From: Crossaster papposus
Lineage: Eukaryota > Echinodermata > Asteroidea > Velatida > Solasteridae
DNA: 64,000 bases
NCBI GenBank assembly: GCA_037893245.1
Contig: JBAIAA010000605.1
Coordinates: 1,926,501 to 1,990,500, forward strand
Reading direction: 5' to 3'
Under the pieces are notes generated by a model. The model did no database searches. It was given only the letters and a program-made list of their open reading frames with translations, and was not told the DNA's origin. Position 1 is the first letter of the stretch; each line of letters starts with the position of its first letter. The position numbers and the translations under genes were made by a program. This document shows, one piece after another, positions 1 to 10,370 of the stretch.

Positions 1-100
1 GCCAAGATAAAGGGAGATCTTTTTTCGTTGTTTACATGTACATTTTCTTTATTTTTTTCTTCTGTTTTAACTATGTCTGTGTTGTTTGTTATTGCTTTAG

Positions 101-211
101 GATGATGTGCAAGTCTTCCAAGGCTGGTTGACTGATGCCAAGAAGAGACTGTCCAACCAAGACGAATCTGAGAATGTGGTCTCGTTAGAAGACAAGATCA
201 ATCACAACCAG
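101..211 (+). CDS. SYNE1: Nesprin (SYNE1-like) exon 1 of window, partial spectrin repeat
   Basis: This is a 111-base, phase 0-0 exon of 37 residues, starting DDVQVFQGWL and ending EDKINHNQ. It follows a pyrimidine-rich tract ending in ttgctttag and is closed by the donor gtaaat. The FQGWL..AKKRL pattern is typical of the first helix of a spectrin repeat, where W packs into the three-helix bundle. It lacks a start codon, because the gene begins upstream of the window. It is too short for the ORF calls. Its assignment rests on the splice signals, the phase match with the next exon and the coiled-coil pattern. Confidence 0.85.
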
Positions 212-451
212 GTAAATGCTATTTTTTATGCGAAGGCATCAGGCTCGCACGAGTCACTTTCAAGTAGTACACGTGCAGTCTGAGCTTCTTGGACAATTAG
301 GGTCACCAAAATGCACACGTGCCTCGTCTTTATGAATGTAACGCAATTCTGTTGCCTTGTTTGCTAAACCCGTTGATCACTCTCATTGGTTACTCTCATT
401 GGTTATTGACAATTCCCACGCAGATGTGTACCTTGTGGAATGTAACTAGGT
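212..451 (+). other. Start of first intron, nothing recognised
   Basis: This stretch follows the exon 1 donor. I see no coding signal. Near 380-405 a short phrase (ctcattggttactctcattgg) is directly repeated. Confidence 0.5.
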
Positions 452-768
452 TTAACGGTAGGATACACCATTGGTAATAGCTTGAATTATCAGGAATGGG
501 TGGATTTTGGGGGTTGTATTTTATTGTAAATATCGTTTAACTGACCTGTTTGAAGTTTTACAATCATGGATGCTGAGAAAAGCAAAAAACCGGCATTCGT
601 TTTCAACCAGTGTTGAGCAGCATTGATTCTTATGTTGTTCTTTTTATAAAATCATTTTTTTAAAAACAATTACAGGATACCTAGCGCAATTATTTTGCTG
701 GATGCCTACAATAATTATTTACTTACGAATAAGTTGGATAATTCTTAAAAATTCGATATCTGCAAATT
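452..768 (+). repeat. MITE family 2, copy truncated at its right end
   Basis: The left end reads TTAACGGTAGGATACACCA. The body has the landmarks of the complete copies elsewhere in the window: gggtggattttggggg, a TTTAACTGACC block, an ATGGATGCTGAGAAAAGC block, and a GGATGCCTACAATAATTATTTAC block near the right end. The expected right terminal inverted repeat is missing. Full copies lie at 12653-13040 and, inverted, at 35176-35563. It is probably a non-autonomous DNA transposon without a coding frame. Confidence 0.7.
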
Positions 769-904
769 GATCGAATGGTCCATACATTAAATGTATGTGT
801 GCAAAATCATGATAATCGTAAAGTGAAGACAAATCTTATAATACACCATTTAAAATTTTGATACACCATTTATGATGCACAATTTGGTATTTATTCAACC
901 CCAG

Positions 905-983
905 CCAGCTTGGTGGTTGAATAGTAAGACATCTGCACTAGAAAGCAGGAGGTCGTGGGTTCAAGTCCCACCCGAGTCCGTGC
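905..983 (+). repeat. tRNA-like SINE head
   Basis: An A-box-like stretch (gcttggtggttgaatagtaaga) is followed by a B-box-like gggttcaagtcc. The same head, reading gtcgagtggtaagatgtcc with gggttcgagtc, occurs on the minus strand at 28430-28520. The stems are imperfect and the sequence sits in an intron, so it is a tRNA-derived SINE remnant and not a tRNA gene. Confidence 0.6.
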
Positions 984-999
984 TTTTTTTTTCGAAAGA

Positions 1000-1671
1000 A
1001 TTCCTAAGGACAACAGTGAGTGCTGGTGAAGGGCAAAAATCTAGTATTGAATTTACACATCCCAACGATAGACTGACAGACTGCAGTCCGAAGCAGTGTT
1101 GAACAAATTATCACATGGAATACAATACTATGCTGTGTTTATATCAAGGTAAAAGTAATTGAATCATGACTGGTGTGTGTAGCACATTCCTGGACTTGTG
1201 TATTGTGAATTGTATCATACACCATTTCTTACCACCATCGGGCCTATTGTATTCCATTGAAAGCTGTTTATTCACTTAAAGGTACAATGTCCTTTTTGCA
1301 TCTACACAAAAGGTACCAACCAAAATACTGTTGAAAAAACTTACTTGTTATAATGACTCTAAACTCCCTCTGAATTTATTCCTTCTGGCATGCTTTGATT
1401 TTGAAGAAAATTACAAAAGAATGTCGTTTCCAAAGATGCGTATCAGGGACGCATTTTTGGAAATTTTCGCAAATGGTGTGTGAATGATATGTGCAAGCGT
1501 TTGAACAAATCAGCATCAATCACAGTGCTAAAACGTCACCTTTGCTTTTGAGCACGTTTGCTGCTTCAACATGTACAATCGATACAACAGACAACAGACA
1601 AATGGTCTATTGTCCCTGCCTAGGGCAACTAAAGATTATAGAATTGAAGATAGAAATTGACTGGAGGGGGT
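1000..1671 (+). other. Intron sequence, no recognised feature
   Basis: This AT-rich intron stretch has several scattered ATACACCATTT words that echo the ends of MITE family 2. I saw no splice pair with a coiled-coil frame here. It ends in a run of about 16 G (1673-1688). Confidence 0.4.
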
Positions 1672-1672
1672 A

Positions 1673-1994
1673 GGGGGGGGGGGGGGGGTTTAATCTGTGA
1701 CCTTTCACACCTAGTCGGTTTTTCTGTGTGGTTTCTTTGTAACTGGATTGGCACGTGACATTCTGTGTATAATTCTATGTCATTCTTTCTACGTTATTGT
1801 AAACAGGATCTCCAACAACAATTCCAGGTTAGCCGTTGTGTAATATGTTGACTTCCTGCTTGCCTTCTAAACATCCCAATACAGTTTAGATTATTTTATG
1901 TGATTGAAACCGTGTACAATGCTTGCTTGGGTCTGTAAACTAACCATTTCTTGAATGCGAACAAAGACCTCCCCCCCCCCCCCCCCCCCCAAAA
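1673..1994 (+). repeat. Poly-G tract and matching poly-C/poly-A tract about 300 bp apart
   Basis: A G run at about 1673-1688 is mirrored by a C run at about 1972-1990 that leads into a run of A. The two are complementary on one strand and enclose the candidate microexon at 1807-1827. They could pair in pre-mRNA. Length heterogeneity between individuals is likely. Confidence 0.7.
1807..1827 (+). CDS. SYNE1: Candidate 21-nt in-frame microexon of nesprin
   Basis: Twenty-one bases encode DLQQQFQ in phase 0. They are bounded by ttgtaaacag on the left, after a T/C-rich stretch, and gttagc on the right. Both neighbouring exons are also phase 0, so inclusion adds exactly one heptad (7 residues) between EDKINHNQ and QLENEIQQ, inside a helix. 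The residues suit a spectrin helix. The skipped form also aligns well with ordinary repeats, so this would be alternative. A chance acceptor and donor pair is the main alternative. Confidence 0.35.
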
Positions 1995-2216
1995 AAAAAA
2001 AAAATCTAACAAGTGCACTGGTGTATGAAATCATGAACTTCCTTTGTACACATGTATGTCAGGGAAACTTTTCTAATTGCAGATTGGAATTTGCTTTTTT
2101 TTACTTGGTAAATATTTGACATCGTACATGGAGCATGGTTGCTATACTTTAAAGCATGGTTAACACTATAGTTAAGATTTGATTATGATCATACTACTCC
2201 CCACCCCGCTTCCCAC

Positions 2217-2683
2217 CTGGCTCCCCAACCCGGCTCCCCAACCCGGCTCCCCAACCCGGCTCCCCAACCCGGCTCCCCAACCCGGCTCCCCAACCCGGCT
2301 CCCCAACCCGGCTCCCCAACCCGGCTCCCCAACCCGGCTCCCCAACCCGGCTCCCCAACCCGGCTCCCCAACCCGGCTCCCCAACCCGGCTCCCCAACCC
2401 GGCTCCCCAACCCGGCTCCCCAACTCGGCTCCCCAACCCGGCTCCCCAACCCGGCTCCCCAACCCGGCTCCCCAACCCGGCTCCCCAACCCGGCTCCCCA
2501 ACCCGGCTCCCCAACCCGGCTCCCCAACCCGGCTCCCCAACCCGGCTCCTCAACCCGGCTCCCCAACCCGGCTCCCCAACCCGGCTCCCCAACCCGGCTC
2601 CCCAACCCGGCTCCCCAACCCGGCTCCCCAACCCGGCTCCCCAACCCGGCTCCCCAACCCGGCTCCCCAACCCGGCTCCCCAC
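2217..2683 (+). repeat. 13-bp minisatellite, about 36 copies
   Basis: The unit is CCCGGCTCCCCAA, nearly perfect over about 36 copies, with rare variants (cccaactcgg near 2420, cggctcctcaa near 2547). It has strong strand asymmetry: the + strand is C-rich and the minus strand is G-rich with repeated GGG and GGGG runs, so i-motif and G-quadruplex structures are possible. The unit is not a multiple of 3 and lacks stops, which creates long spurious frames on both strands. It lies in the intron between exons 1 and 2. Confidence 0.97.
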
Positions 2684-3169
2684 CTCATTTTACACCTCGT
2701 TTTCAACCCCACCTGTGAAGAAATTATTTTTAGCCTAGTTTTGCGACAACTTGTCCGTTCACCCCACCAGTCATTATTTGACAGTCAAAAGCAATGTTTT
2801 TGTTTTCATTATGAATATTGTTGAACAATGTTGCATTATTGATTAGAAAGAGAATTAACAGCTTTTTTTAGAATTGAAAAGCTAACAAATTTAATTCTGT
2901 ATTTTCTTCAAAAGCCTTTCTCAACATATTATTTTCATTCAGGTATACTGCAACAATATTAGAATGATCAGCATCAGTTGGCATTAAAAATAATCAACGA
3001 TTGGAAGAGTAGAAAAATTACAACTTCAGCGGTGTGACAAAACTCTTCTCGACTTGGAGTGGACTGACATCTCTTGTAGCAAATTCTTGATGGACTTCAA
3101 ACCCCTGTGGAATGTGATTAGTAATGTGGCTTTTCTAACCCCAGCCATTATAAATTACTCTTCTCACAG
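2684..3169 (+). other. Intron sequence upstream of exon 2
   Basis: This is ordinary AT-rich intron. It ends in a pyrimidine-rich stretch and the acceptor ttctcacag. I saw no repeat or gene. Confidence 0.6.
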
Positions 3170-3364
3170 CAATTGGAAAATGAGATCCAACAGAACGAGG
3201 CCAAACTGCGAGAGGTCGTGGAGAAAGGAGACCATCTGTTGAGCCTTGATCCGCACATCCCCGCCGTAGGGAATGAAGTCAGTATGCTACAGACTGGCTG
3301 GGAGGATTTGTATTGTCAGGCTGGAACCAGGAGAAGACACCTCAATAAGGCTAAGATCGTCCAG
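3170..3364 (+). CDS. SYNE1: Nesprin exon 2, spectrin repeat helices
   Basis: The exon has 195 bases and 65 residues, phase 0-0, with acceptor ttctcacag and donor gtaaga. It encodes QLENEIQQNEAKLREVVEKG, then DHLLS..IPAVGNEVSMLQTGWEDLY. This is the classic spectrin layout: a long helix with a KG turn, then a helix ending in W-x-x-L. It continues the repeat begun in exon 1. Confidence 0.93.
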
Positions 3365-3686
3365 GTAAGACGTGGATTGTTGCAGGGAGCTTAGCGTACT
3401 GTTTTGGTTGTGTGTTGTACATGATGTAAGCAGTTTTTCTCAGTACCTCACTCTAGGAAGCAGGTATAAGACTTTTTATTTACTAAGTAGGTTTGTCTCG
3501 CATGTCTGAGGACATGTTTTACATTCACCATTGTCTAGACTCCGGAATTGCGTAGGCCTACCCTTTCGTGGCACGTTAATCTCTTTGATTCCATTTTTAA
3601 TCTGTATCTTTATCAATTATTTTCTGCTTTAGTAATCACAAAAACATCATTCTAAATCCCAGACTTGTCATTTTTTCCAATTTCAG
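3365..3686 (+). other. Short intron, nothing recognised
   Basis: This is a 322-bp intron with no repeat or second coding signal. It ends in a T-rich tract and tttcag. Confidence 0.7.
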
Positions 3687-3812
3687 GAGCAGTACCATAA
3701 GATCCTTCAGGACTACATGGAGTTTCTTGACATAGCAGAGCAGAAGCTGAGCAGAGACGATGTCATGGCAACCGATGCACGCAACCTCAGGGAACAACTC
3801 GAAAAACACAAA
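3687..3812 (+). CDS. SYNE1: Nesprin exon 3, spectrin repeat
   Basis: This 126-base, 42-residue exon is phase 0-0, with acceptor ccaatttcag and donor gtaagt. The translation EQYHKILQDYMEFLDIAEQKLSRDDVMATDARNLREQLEKHK is a helix A and start of helix B with good heptad spacing. It joins in phase to the EFFSDLG start of exon 4, a typical helix B pattern (KHK-EFF). It was too short to appear as an isolated frame. Confidence 0.9.
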
Positions 3813-4635
3813 GTAAGTATTGTTATGTTTTAGTTATTTATGAAGCTTTCAAATGAATGAACAAGTTTTTTAGTTTAGACTTTGCATTTCGATTTCAGCA
3901 CTTGTAAAATTCATCGTGTTTGATGGATCTTGTGTGTATTTATACCACAACATGATGACTTCTACATGTATTTATTCTATACATTTGAAATAGTCGTCTA
4001 ATATTCTAGAAAGGGTGGTCGCATCTCTACCCGAATATAACCGATATATAAAGCAGTTTTTAACCCAAACAAGCTTAAGGTGGACTGTTAGCTACTCTAA
4101 AATTACAGCTGCACTATTCCAGGCTATTTCATGTTTACATCACTGCATATTCTATTTACAACTTCACACACATTGTCTCGGCACAATCCGTAATTTTATA
4201 GTGTAAAAGTAGCTAAGAAAATATGCTTTTAATTTTAGGGAGAACCTAAAAACTCGTCGTAACTTGCTATTTGTTTTGAAATTTTGTCAAGAAACATACA
4301 TTTTTTGTTCAGTGCATCGTACAATGAGTTGCAATTCGTGACATGTTAGACAATACAATGTACATCTAACATGTTGTGGATTCTATGACAAAGAAATTAC
4401 CATTTTAGCAGTTTTTAAATAAAGAAATGTACATTCTGGGTAAAGCTCTTAATGGTTCAAGTCAGACTATGAGAAAATCATCTTTAAATCACTATATATA
4501 TATTAAAGCCATCCACTGCGGAATCTAATTACCGCTAACTGACAGGCTGACAAAGTTGTCAAAAATTGTAATTTTACTATGTAAGATACCAATTGTTATC
4601 CTTCTCCTGAAAAAGGTACTTCTCCAAAAGATTTG
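3813..4635 (+). other. Intron, no recognised feature
   Basis: This is AT-rich intron with a short (TA)n at about 4493-4503 and no coding signal. It leads into the MITE at 4636. Confidence 0.5.
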
Positions 4636-4877
4636 TTAACCAGTTCGCGCCGGGATTATTTTAACAACGCCGAGCCGACGGGCGGGATTATTTTTAACGA
4701 AACTCGATCCGAAGCGTGTTCAGGCTGATAGTGCCGGGAAGCACACCCACGCATTTCCGGCCTTGCGCGCTGCTGACAAACATTTCCGAACTTGAACTTG
4801 GCGTGTTTATGCGTCATCCGTTTTGAATTTTGGGAAATGTTTGCGTTTATATACGTCATCCGGCGCGAACTGGTTAA
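4636..4877 (+). mobile_element. MITE family 1, complete copy A (TTAA-flanked)
   Basis: The element is 242 bp with terminal inverted repeats TTAACCAGTTCGCGCCGG and CCGGCGCGAACTGGTTAA. It has no coding frame and is GC-rich inside AT-rich intron. The outer TTAA at both ends may be a TTAA target duplication, as in piggyBac-type transposons, with CCAGTTCGCGCCGG as the true terminal repeat. Copy B at 6396 has the same length and is nearly identical. Other, decayed copies lie at 25283, 30169, 32979, 36956, 48365 and 59580. Confidence 0.9.
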
Positions 4878-5036
4878 ATAACTCAACCAATTTCTACTTT
4901 TTGAATAACGGGAGATCACTGGTGATTTAAGACACCAACACCAACATTTATATACGGTACATTCAGGCATTGATGAACAAATTTTGTAGTTGATGATGAA
5001 TTAGTTAGTCACCAAGTTCCTCCTTGTTCTCAACAG

Positions 5037-5339
5037 GAGTTCTTTAGCGACCTTGGCATCCACCATCTGACCATCGAGTCCATCGCCCAGAAGGCCGACC
5101 CTTACACCCAGGAGCTCTTCACCAGCAAGCGGTCACTGCTTGACCAGCGCAGCCACGCCATCCAGGCCAAGGCCACGGGCCGGGGTCAGACCCTGGAGAG
5201 ACTGGTGAACGACTGGGATCAGCTGGAGAAGAGCCTGGGGGAGTTGAGGAGCTGGTTGGGGCATGTAGAGGCTCAGCTGCCATGCAGCATCGATGATGCC
5301 ACACAGGAGAGCGTGCAGAAGGGCATACACAAATATCAG
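5037..5339 (+). CDS. SYNE1: Nesprin exon 4, spectrin repeats
   Basis: The exon has 303 bases and 101 residues, phase 0-0. Its acceptor is tctcaacag and its donor gtcagt. It starts EFFSDLGIHHLTIESIAQKA and includes LVNDWDQLEKSLGELRSWLGHVEAQL, a helix C to helix A transition with two conserved W residues. It ends VQKGIHKYQ, which leads into helix B of the following repeat. Base composition is clearly higher in G+C than the flanking intron. Confidence 0.95.
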
Positions 5340-5640
5340 GTCAGTTGTCAGGATTTTCTTCTGTACCCCGTCGTTTGTTACAAAAGGAGAGTTGGGGGAC
5401 CCACTGCGAGGGACATTCCAACTAATGCTAATGATGCCTGCACCCAATTTCATGAAACTTATCGCAACTTACGCCTCATCACAGCACTACGATGCGTCGT
5501 TATTTTATATATATTTTGCATAATTATTTTATTTAAAAGTTACCAATTTGTTTTCTATAAAGCGAGCAGTAGATAATTTACGTAAATAATAAATATCTGG
5601 GTGAACATTTTTTATTTGAATGAAATAATTTTCTTAAAAG
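5340..5640 (+). other. Short intron, nothing recognised
   Basis: This 301-bp AT-rich intron has a donor gtcagt and an acceptor in a T-rich tract, cttaaaag. Open frames crossing it are read-through from exon 4. Confidence 0.7.
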
Positions 5641-5967
5641 GCTATGACTAACCTTCTGAGTGAACGCAAGCCCACCTTACATCAACTGCTGAACCGTGGC
5701 CAAGCCCTTCTGAAAAGCCTCACCTCGTCCAAGCTGGACAACCAACTCCTAGACCTCTCTGAGAAGTGGGCTACCGTGCAGTCCAAGATCAGCCAGGAGC
5801 TGGCCCTGTTGAACGGCCTTCTTCAGGAGTGGAAGGCCTTCAACCAGGAATCGGCCCGCTTGCTGCCCTGGCTGATAAACGCCAACAAGGAGCTCCTGGA
5901 GTGGGGAAAGAAGGATCAACAACCTCAGGAAGTGGGAGCCATCGTGGCACGTCTGGAGAAGTTCATG
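5641..5967 (+). CDS. SYNE1: Nesprin exon 5, spectrin repeats
   Basis: The exon has 327 bases and 109 residues, phase 0-0, with acceptor ttcttaaaag and donor gtgagc. It begins AMTNLLSERKPTLHQLLNRGQALL (helix B with the RG turn). It continues LSEKWATVQSKISQELALL (helix C, with W) and LQEWKAFNQESARLLPWL (helix A of the next repeat). Almost exactly one repeat length is encoded, offset so the exon boundaries fall inside helix B. This offset recurs through the gene. Confidence 0.95.
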
Positions 5968-6395
5968 GTGAGCCTAGCCTAGAAACTAAGTGGGAATTGT
6001 TACAGAGAATAGTGATATAACAAATGTTGGCATCACCTAAGGGTTTAAAAACTATTGGAGCAATACAAGTTTCTCAGCGGTGAAAGAGAGTTTTGAAGAC
6101 ACCTAAATGCTTCTGCCTCTAATTGCCCATGCTAGGATTCATTATGTGGCAAAGGAGCCACCAGTTCATTCACTTTCAGAAAATAAATGGTGGTAAATGT
6201 CCATGTTGTTGTCCAGTTCATTACAAGTCTGCTCAGAAGTAACTCACATTGTCAAAAGAATGCTTATGAATGTCACAGTTTTACTTGAATGGCATGCGAC
6301 ATGACTTGAGACTGGAGAACTCTTGATGGAGAACTTGGGAAGACTTTCTGAGACCTTGTGAATGACTATGAATTGGGTAATAATTGCAAAGCCTT
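5968..6395 (+). other. Intron, no recognised feature
   Basis: No coding or repeat signal was seen before the second family 1 MITE. Confidence 0.5.
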
Positions 6396-6637
6396 TTAAC
6401 CAGTTCGCGCCGGGATTATTTTAACATCGCCGAGCCGACGGGCGGGATTATTTTTAACGAAACTCGATCCGAAGCGTGTTCAGGCTGATAGTGCCGGGAA
6501 GCACACCCACGCATTTCCGGCCTTGCGCACTGCTAACATACATTTCCGAACTTGAACTTGGCGTGTTTATGCGTCATCCGTTTTGAATTTGGGGGAATTT
6601 TTGCGTTTATATACGTCATCCGGCGCGAACTGGTTAA
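6396..6637 (+). mobile_element. MITE family 1, complete copy B
   Basis: This 242-bp element has the same terminal inverted repeats and the same orientation as the copy at 4636. By eye it differs at only a handful of positions. It ends about 70 bp before exon 6. Two almost identical copies in neighbouring introns suggest recent activity or a local copy event. Confidence 0.9.
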
Positions 6638-6707
6638 GACGATACGATGGAAAGCGCTACAGTTATTATTTTCAGCAATGCTCACCACTCTTTGTGTATA
6701 CATGTAG

Positions 6708-6896
6708 GTGTTCCGCAAAGACATAGACAGCCACACGCCCCTCAAGGAGTCAGTCTGCAACCATGGCCTGCAGCTGCTGAAAGTCAAGAAGCTCCACACC
6801 CAGCCAATCACAGAGAACCTACGATTGATTGACAGCCAGTGGAGCGAATTACAAAACGAGTTGCCTCACGTGCAGGAGGAGCTTCATCAGATGCAG
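6708..6896 (+). CDS. SYNE1: Nesprin exon 6, spectrin repeat
   Basis: The exon has 189 bases and 63 residues, phase 0-0, with acceptor tacatgtag and donor gttagt. VFRKDIDSHTPLKESVCNHG completes helix B begun by LEKFM in exon 5. LRLIDSQWSELQNELPHVQ is helix C. The frame runs on into the minisatellite downstream, but the coding part stops at the donor after ELHQMQ. Confidence 0.93.
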
Positions 6897-6938
6897 GTTA
6901 GTGTTAAAAAAAGGCCTTTGGGGCTATGGCAAGTCGTA

Positions 6939-9750
6939 TGGCCATGGCTTTGTCTATTGCCATCATGTGGCCATGGCTTTGTCTATTGCCGTCATGTGGC
7001 CATGGCTATGTCTATTGCCATCATGTGGCCATGGCTATGTCTATTGCCGTCATGTGGCCATGGCTATGTCTATTGCCATCATGTGGCCATGGCTATGTCT
7101 ATTGCCATCATGTGGCCATGGCTATGTCTATTGCCATCACGGGGCCATGGCTTTGTCTATTGCCATCATGTGGCCATGGCTATGTCTATTGCCATCATGT
7201 GGCCATGGCTTTGTCTATTGCCATCATGTGGCCATGGCTTTGTCTATTGCCGTCATGTGGCCATGGCTATGTATATTGCCGTCATGGGGCCATGGCTTTG
7301 TCTATTGCCGTCATGTGGCCATGGCTATGTCTATTGCCGTCATGGGGCCATGGCTTTGTCTATTGCCGTCATGTGGCCATGGCTAAGTCTATTGCCATCA
7401 TGTGGCCATGGCTAAGTCTATTGCCATCATGTGGCCATGGCTTTGTCTATTGCCATCATGTGGCCATGGCTTTGTCTATTGCCATCATGTCGCCATGGCT
7501 ATGTCTATTGCCATCATGTGGCCATGGCTTTGTCTATTGCCGTCATGTGGCCATGGCTATGTCTATTGCCGTCATGTGGCCATGGCTATGTCTATTGCCA
7601 TCATGTGGCCATGGCTATGTCTATTGCCATCATGTGGCCATGGCTATGTCTATTGCCATCATGGGGCCATGGCTTTGTCTATTGCCATCATGTGGCCATG
7701 GCTATGTCTATTGCCATCATGTGGCCATGGCTTTGTATATTGCCATCATGTGGCCATGGCTTTGTCTATTGCCGTCATGTGGCCATGGCTATGTATATTG
7801 CCGTCATGGGGCCATGGCTTTGTCTATTGCCGTCATGTGGCCATGGCTATGTCTATTGCCGTCATGGGGCCATGGCTTTGTTTATTGCCGTCATGTGGCC
7901 ATAGCTAAGTCTATTGCCATCATGTGGCCATGGCTAAGTCTATTGCCATCATGTGGCCATGGCTAAGTCTATTGCCATCATGTGGCCATGGCTTTGTATA
8001 TTGCCATCATGTGGCCATGGCTTTGTCTATTGCCATCATGTCGCCATGGCTATGTCTATTGCCATCATGTGGCCATGGCTTTGTCTATTGCCGTCATGTG
8101 GCCATGGCTATGTCTATTGCCGTCATGGGGCCATGGCTTTGTCTATTGCCATCATGTGGCCATGGCTTTGTCTATTGCCGTCATGTGGCCATGGCTATGT
8201 CTATTGCCATCATGTGGCCATGGCTTTGTCTATTGCCATCATGTCGCCATGGCTATGTCTATTGCCATCATGTGGCCATGGCTATGTCTATTGCCATCAT
8301 GTGGCCATGGCTTTGTCTATTGCCGTCATGTGGCCATGGCTTTGTCTATTGCCGTCATGTGGCCATGGCTATGTATATTGCCGTCATGGGGCCATGGCTT
8401 TGTCTATTGCCGTCATGGGGCCATGGCTATGTCTATTGCCGTCATGGGGCCATGGCTTTGTTTATTGCCGTCATGTGGCCATGGCTAAGTCTATTGCCAT
8501 CATGTGGCCATGGCTAAGTCTATTGCCATCATGTGGCCATGGCTAAGTCTATTGCCATCATGTGGCCATGGCTAAGTCTATTGCCATCATGTGGCCATGG
8601 CTTTGTCTATTGCCATCATGTGGCCATGGCTATGTCTATTGCCATCATGGGGCCATGGCTTTGTCTATTGCCATCATGTGGCCATGGCTATGTCTATTGC
8701 CATCATGTGGCCATGGCTTTGTATATTGCCATCATGTGGCCATGGCTTTGTCTATTGCCGTCATGTGGCCATGGCTATGTATATTGCCGTCATGGGGCCA
8801 TGGCTTTGTCTATTGCCGTCATGTGGCCATGGCTATGTCTATTGCCGTCATGGGGCCATGGCTTTGTTTATTGCCGTCATGTGGCCATAGCTAAGTCTAT
8901 TGCCATCATGTGGCCATGGCTAAGTCTATTGCCATCATGTGGCCATGGCTAAGTCTATTGCCATCATGTGGCCATGGCTAAGTCTATTGCCATCATGTGG
9001 CCATGGCTTTGTATATTGCCATCATGTGGCCATGGCTTTGTCTATTGCCATCATGTCGCCATGGCTATGTCTATTGCCATCATGTGGCCATGGCTTTGTC
9101 TATTGCCGTCATGTGGCCATGGCTATGTCTATTGCCGTCATGGGGCCATGGCTTTGTCTATTGCCATCATGTGGCCATGGCTTTGTCTATTGCCGTCATG
9201 TGGCCATGGCTATGTCTATTGCCATCATGTGGCCATGGCTTTGTCTATTGCCATCATGTCGCCATGGCTATGTCTATTGCCATCATGTGGCCATGGCTAT
9301 GTCTATTGCCATCATGTGGCCATGGCTTTGTCTATTGCCGTCATGTGGCCATGGCTTTGTCTATTGCCGTCATGTGGCCATGGCTATGTATATTGCCGTC
9401 ATGGGGCCATGGCTTTGTCTATTGCCGTCATGGGGCCATGGCTATGTCTATTGCCGTCATGGGGCCATGGCTTTGTTTATTGCCGTCATGTGGCCATGGC
9501 TAAGTCTATTGCCATCATGTGGCCATGGCTAAGTCTATTGCCATCATGTGGCCATGGCTAAGTCTATTGCCATCATGTGGCCATGGCTTTGTCTATTGCC
9601 ATCATGTGGCCATGGCTTTGTCTATTGCCATCATGTCGCCATGGCTATGTCTATTGCCACCATGTGGCCATGGCTATGTCTATTGCCATCATGTGGCCAT
9701 GGCTAAGTCTATTGCCATCATGTGGCCATGGCTTTGTCTATTGCCGTCAT
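6939..9750 (+). repeat. 29-bp minisatellite, main block, about 97 units
   Basis: Each unit carries GGCCATGGC, then TATGTCTATTGCC or TTTGTCTATTGCC, then ATCATGT. Variation is limited to a few sites: TATG/TTTG/TAAG, GTCTAT/GTATAT/GTTTAT, CCATCA/CCGTCA/CCACCA, and TGTGG/TGGGG/TGTCG. Because 29 is not a multiple of 3 and no forward frame has a stop, all three + frames stay open as spurious WPWLCLLPSCGHG-type polypeptides. The units form higher-order copies: the stretch starting at 7924 recurs at 8939, 1,015 bp or 35 units later. The array begins 42 bases after the exon 6 donor. Confidence 0.98.
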
Positions 9751-10370
9751 AGTTTACAAAAGTTATATCAGGCCAGTACTTGAGTACGCAGTTCCATTAT
9801 GGCATGCGGGTCTTACTCAGAGACAAAGTAATCAAATTGAGATGATCCAGAGGCGTGTCTGTAGATACATCCTCGGTATACAGCACACATCCTACCAAGA
9901 ATCCCTAACAAAACTGAAACTGGAACGTCTTCATGTAAGGCGAGAGCAAATTTGTAGAGTGTTTTCAACAAAAGCTTGCTCCTCTCAGCAGTTTTCTGAG
10001 TGGTTTTCACACTCTGAGTACAGATCATCAATGTCGCTCAGAAATCAACCTAAATTCAAACCTTACAGGTGTAACACTACCAGATTCAAGACAAGCCCTC
10101 TGCCTTACATGACTGGGTTGCTGAATGGAAAATAGTGCAATATTGTTGTTGTCTCTCGCAGTCCACCTTAATTATGTTCTTGTGTTCTGTTTTAAGTTTA
10201 TCTCCCAAACTTAATTAATCAAATGAGTATTATCTACTTTGATTATCTGTTTGCATTTTTGTATATTTTTCTCCAGATTGTCTAAGTTTTAATATTGTAA
10301 CTTTTAATATTGTACATTTCATGCAATTCAGCTTTTGGCTGCAATGTGATTTTATAAATAAACCAATTAA
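9751..10370 (+). mobile_element. 5'-truncated non-LTR retrotransposon tail inside the minisatellite
   Basis: The first part (about 9751-10135) encodes the C-terminus of a LINE reverse transcriptase protein: YIRPVLEYAVPLWH, then NQIEMIQRRVCRYILG, the post-RT thumb pattern of CR1/Jockey-type LINEs, ending at a stop near 10135. About 230 bp of AT-rich 3' sequence follow. No endonuclease or RT core is present. The array resumes in register at 10371, so the insert splits one repeat unit with at most one duplicated base instead of the usual longer target duplication. Confidence 0.85.

Noticed and set aside
872..1102. 76-codon open frame
   Set aside because: It overlaps a tRNA-like SINE head and has no splice or coiled-coil character.
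2172..2718. Pro-rich and Gly/Trp-rich open frames
   Set aside because: They arise from the 13-bp minisatellite on both strands and have no gene structure.
6939..9750. CRISPR-like array
   Set aside because: The 29-bp spacing is suggestive of CRISPR repeats, but the units are contiguous without spacers and the DNA is clearly animal.
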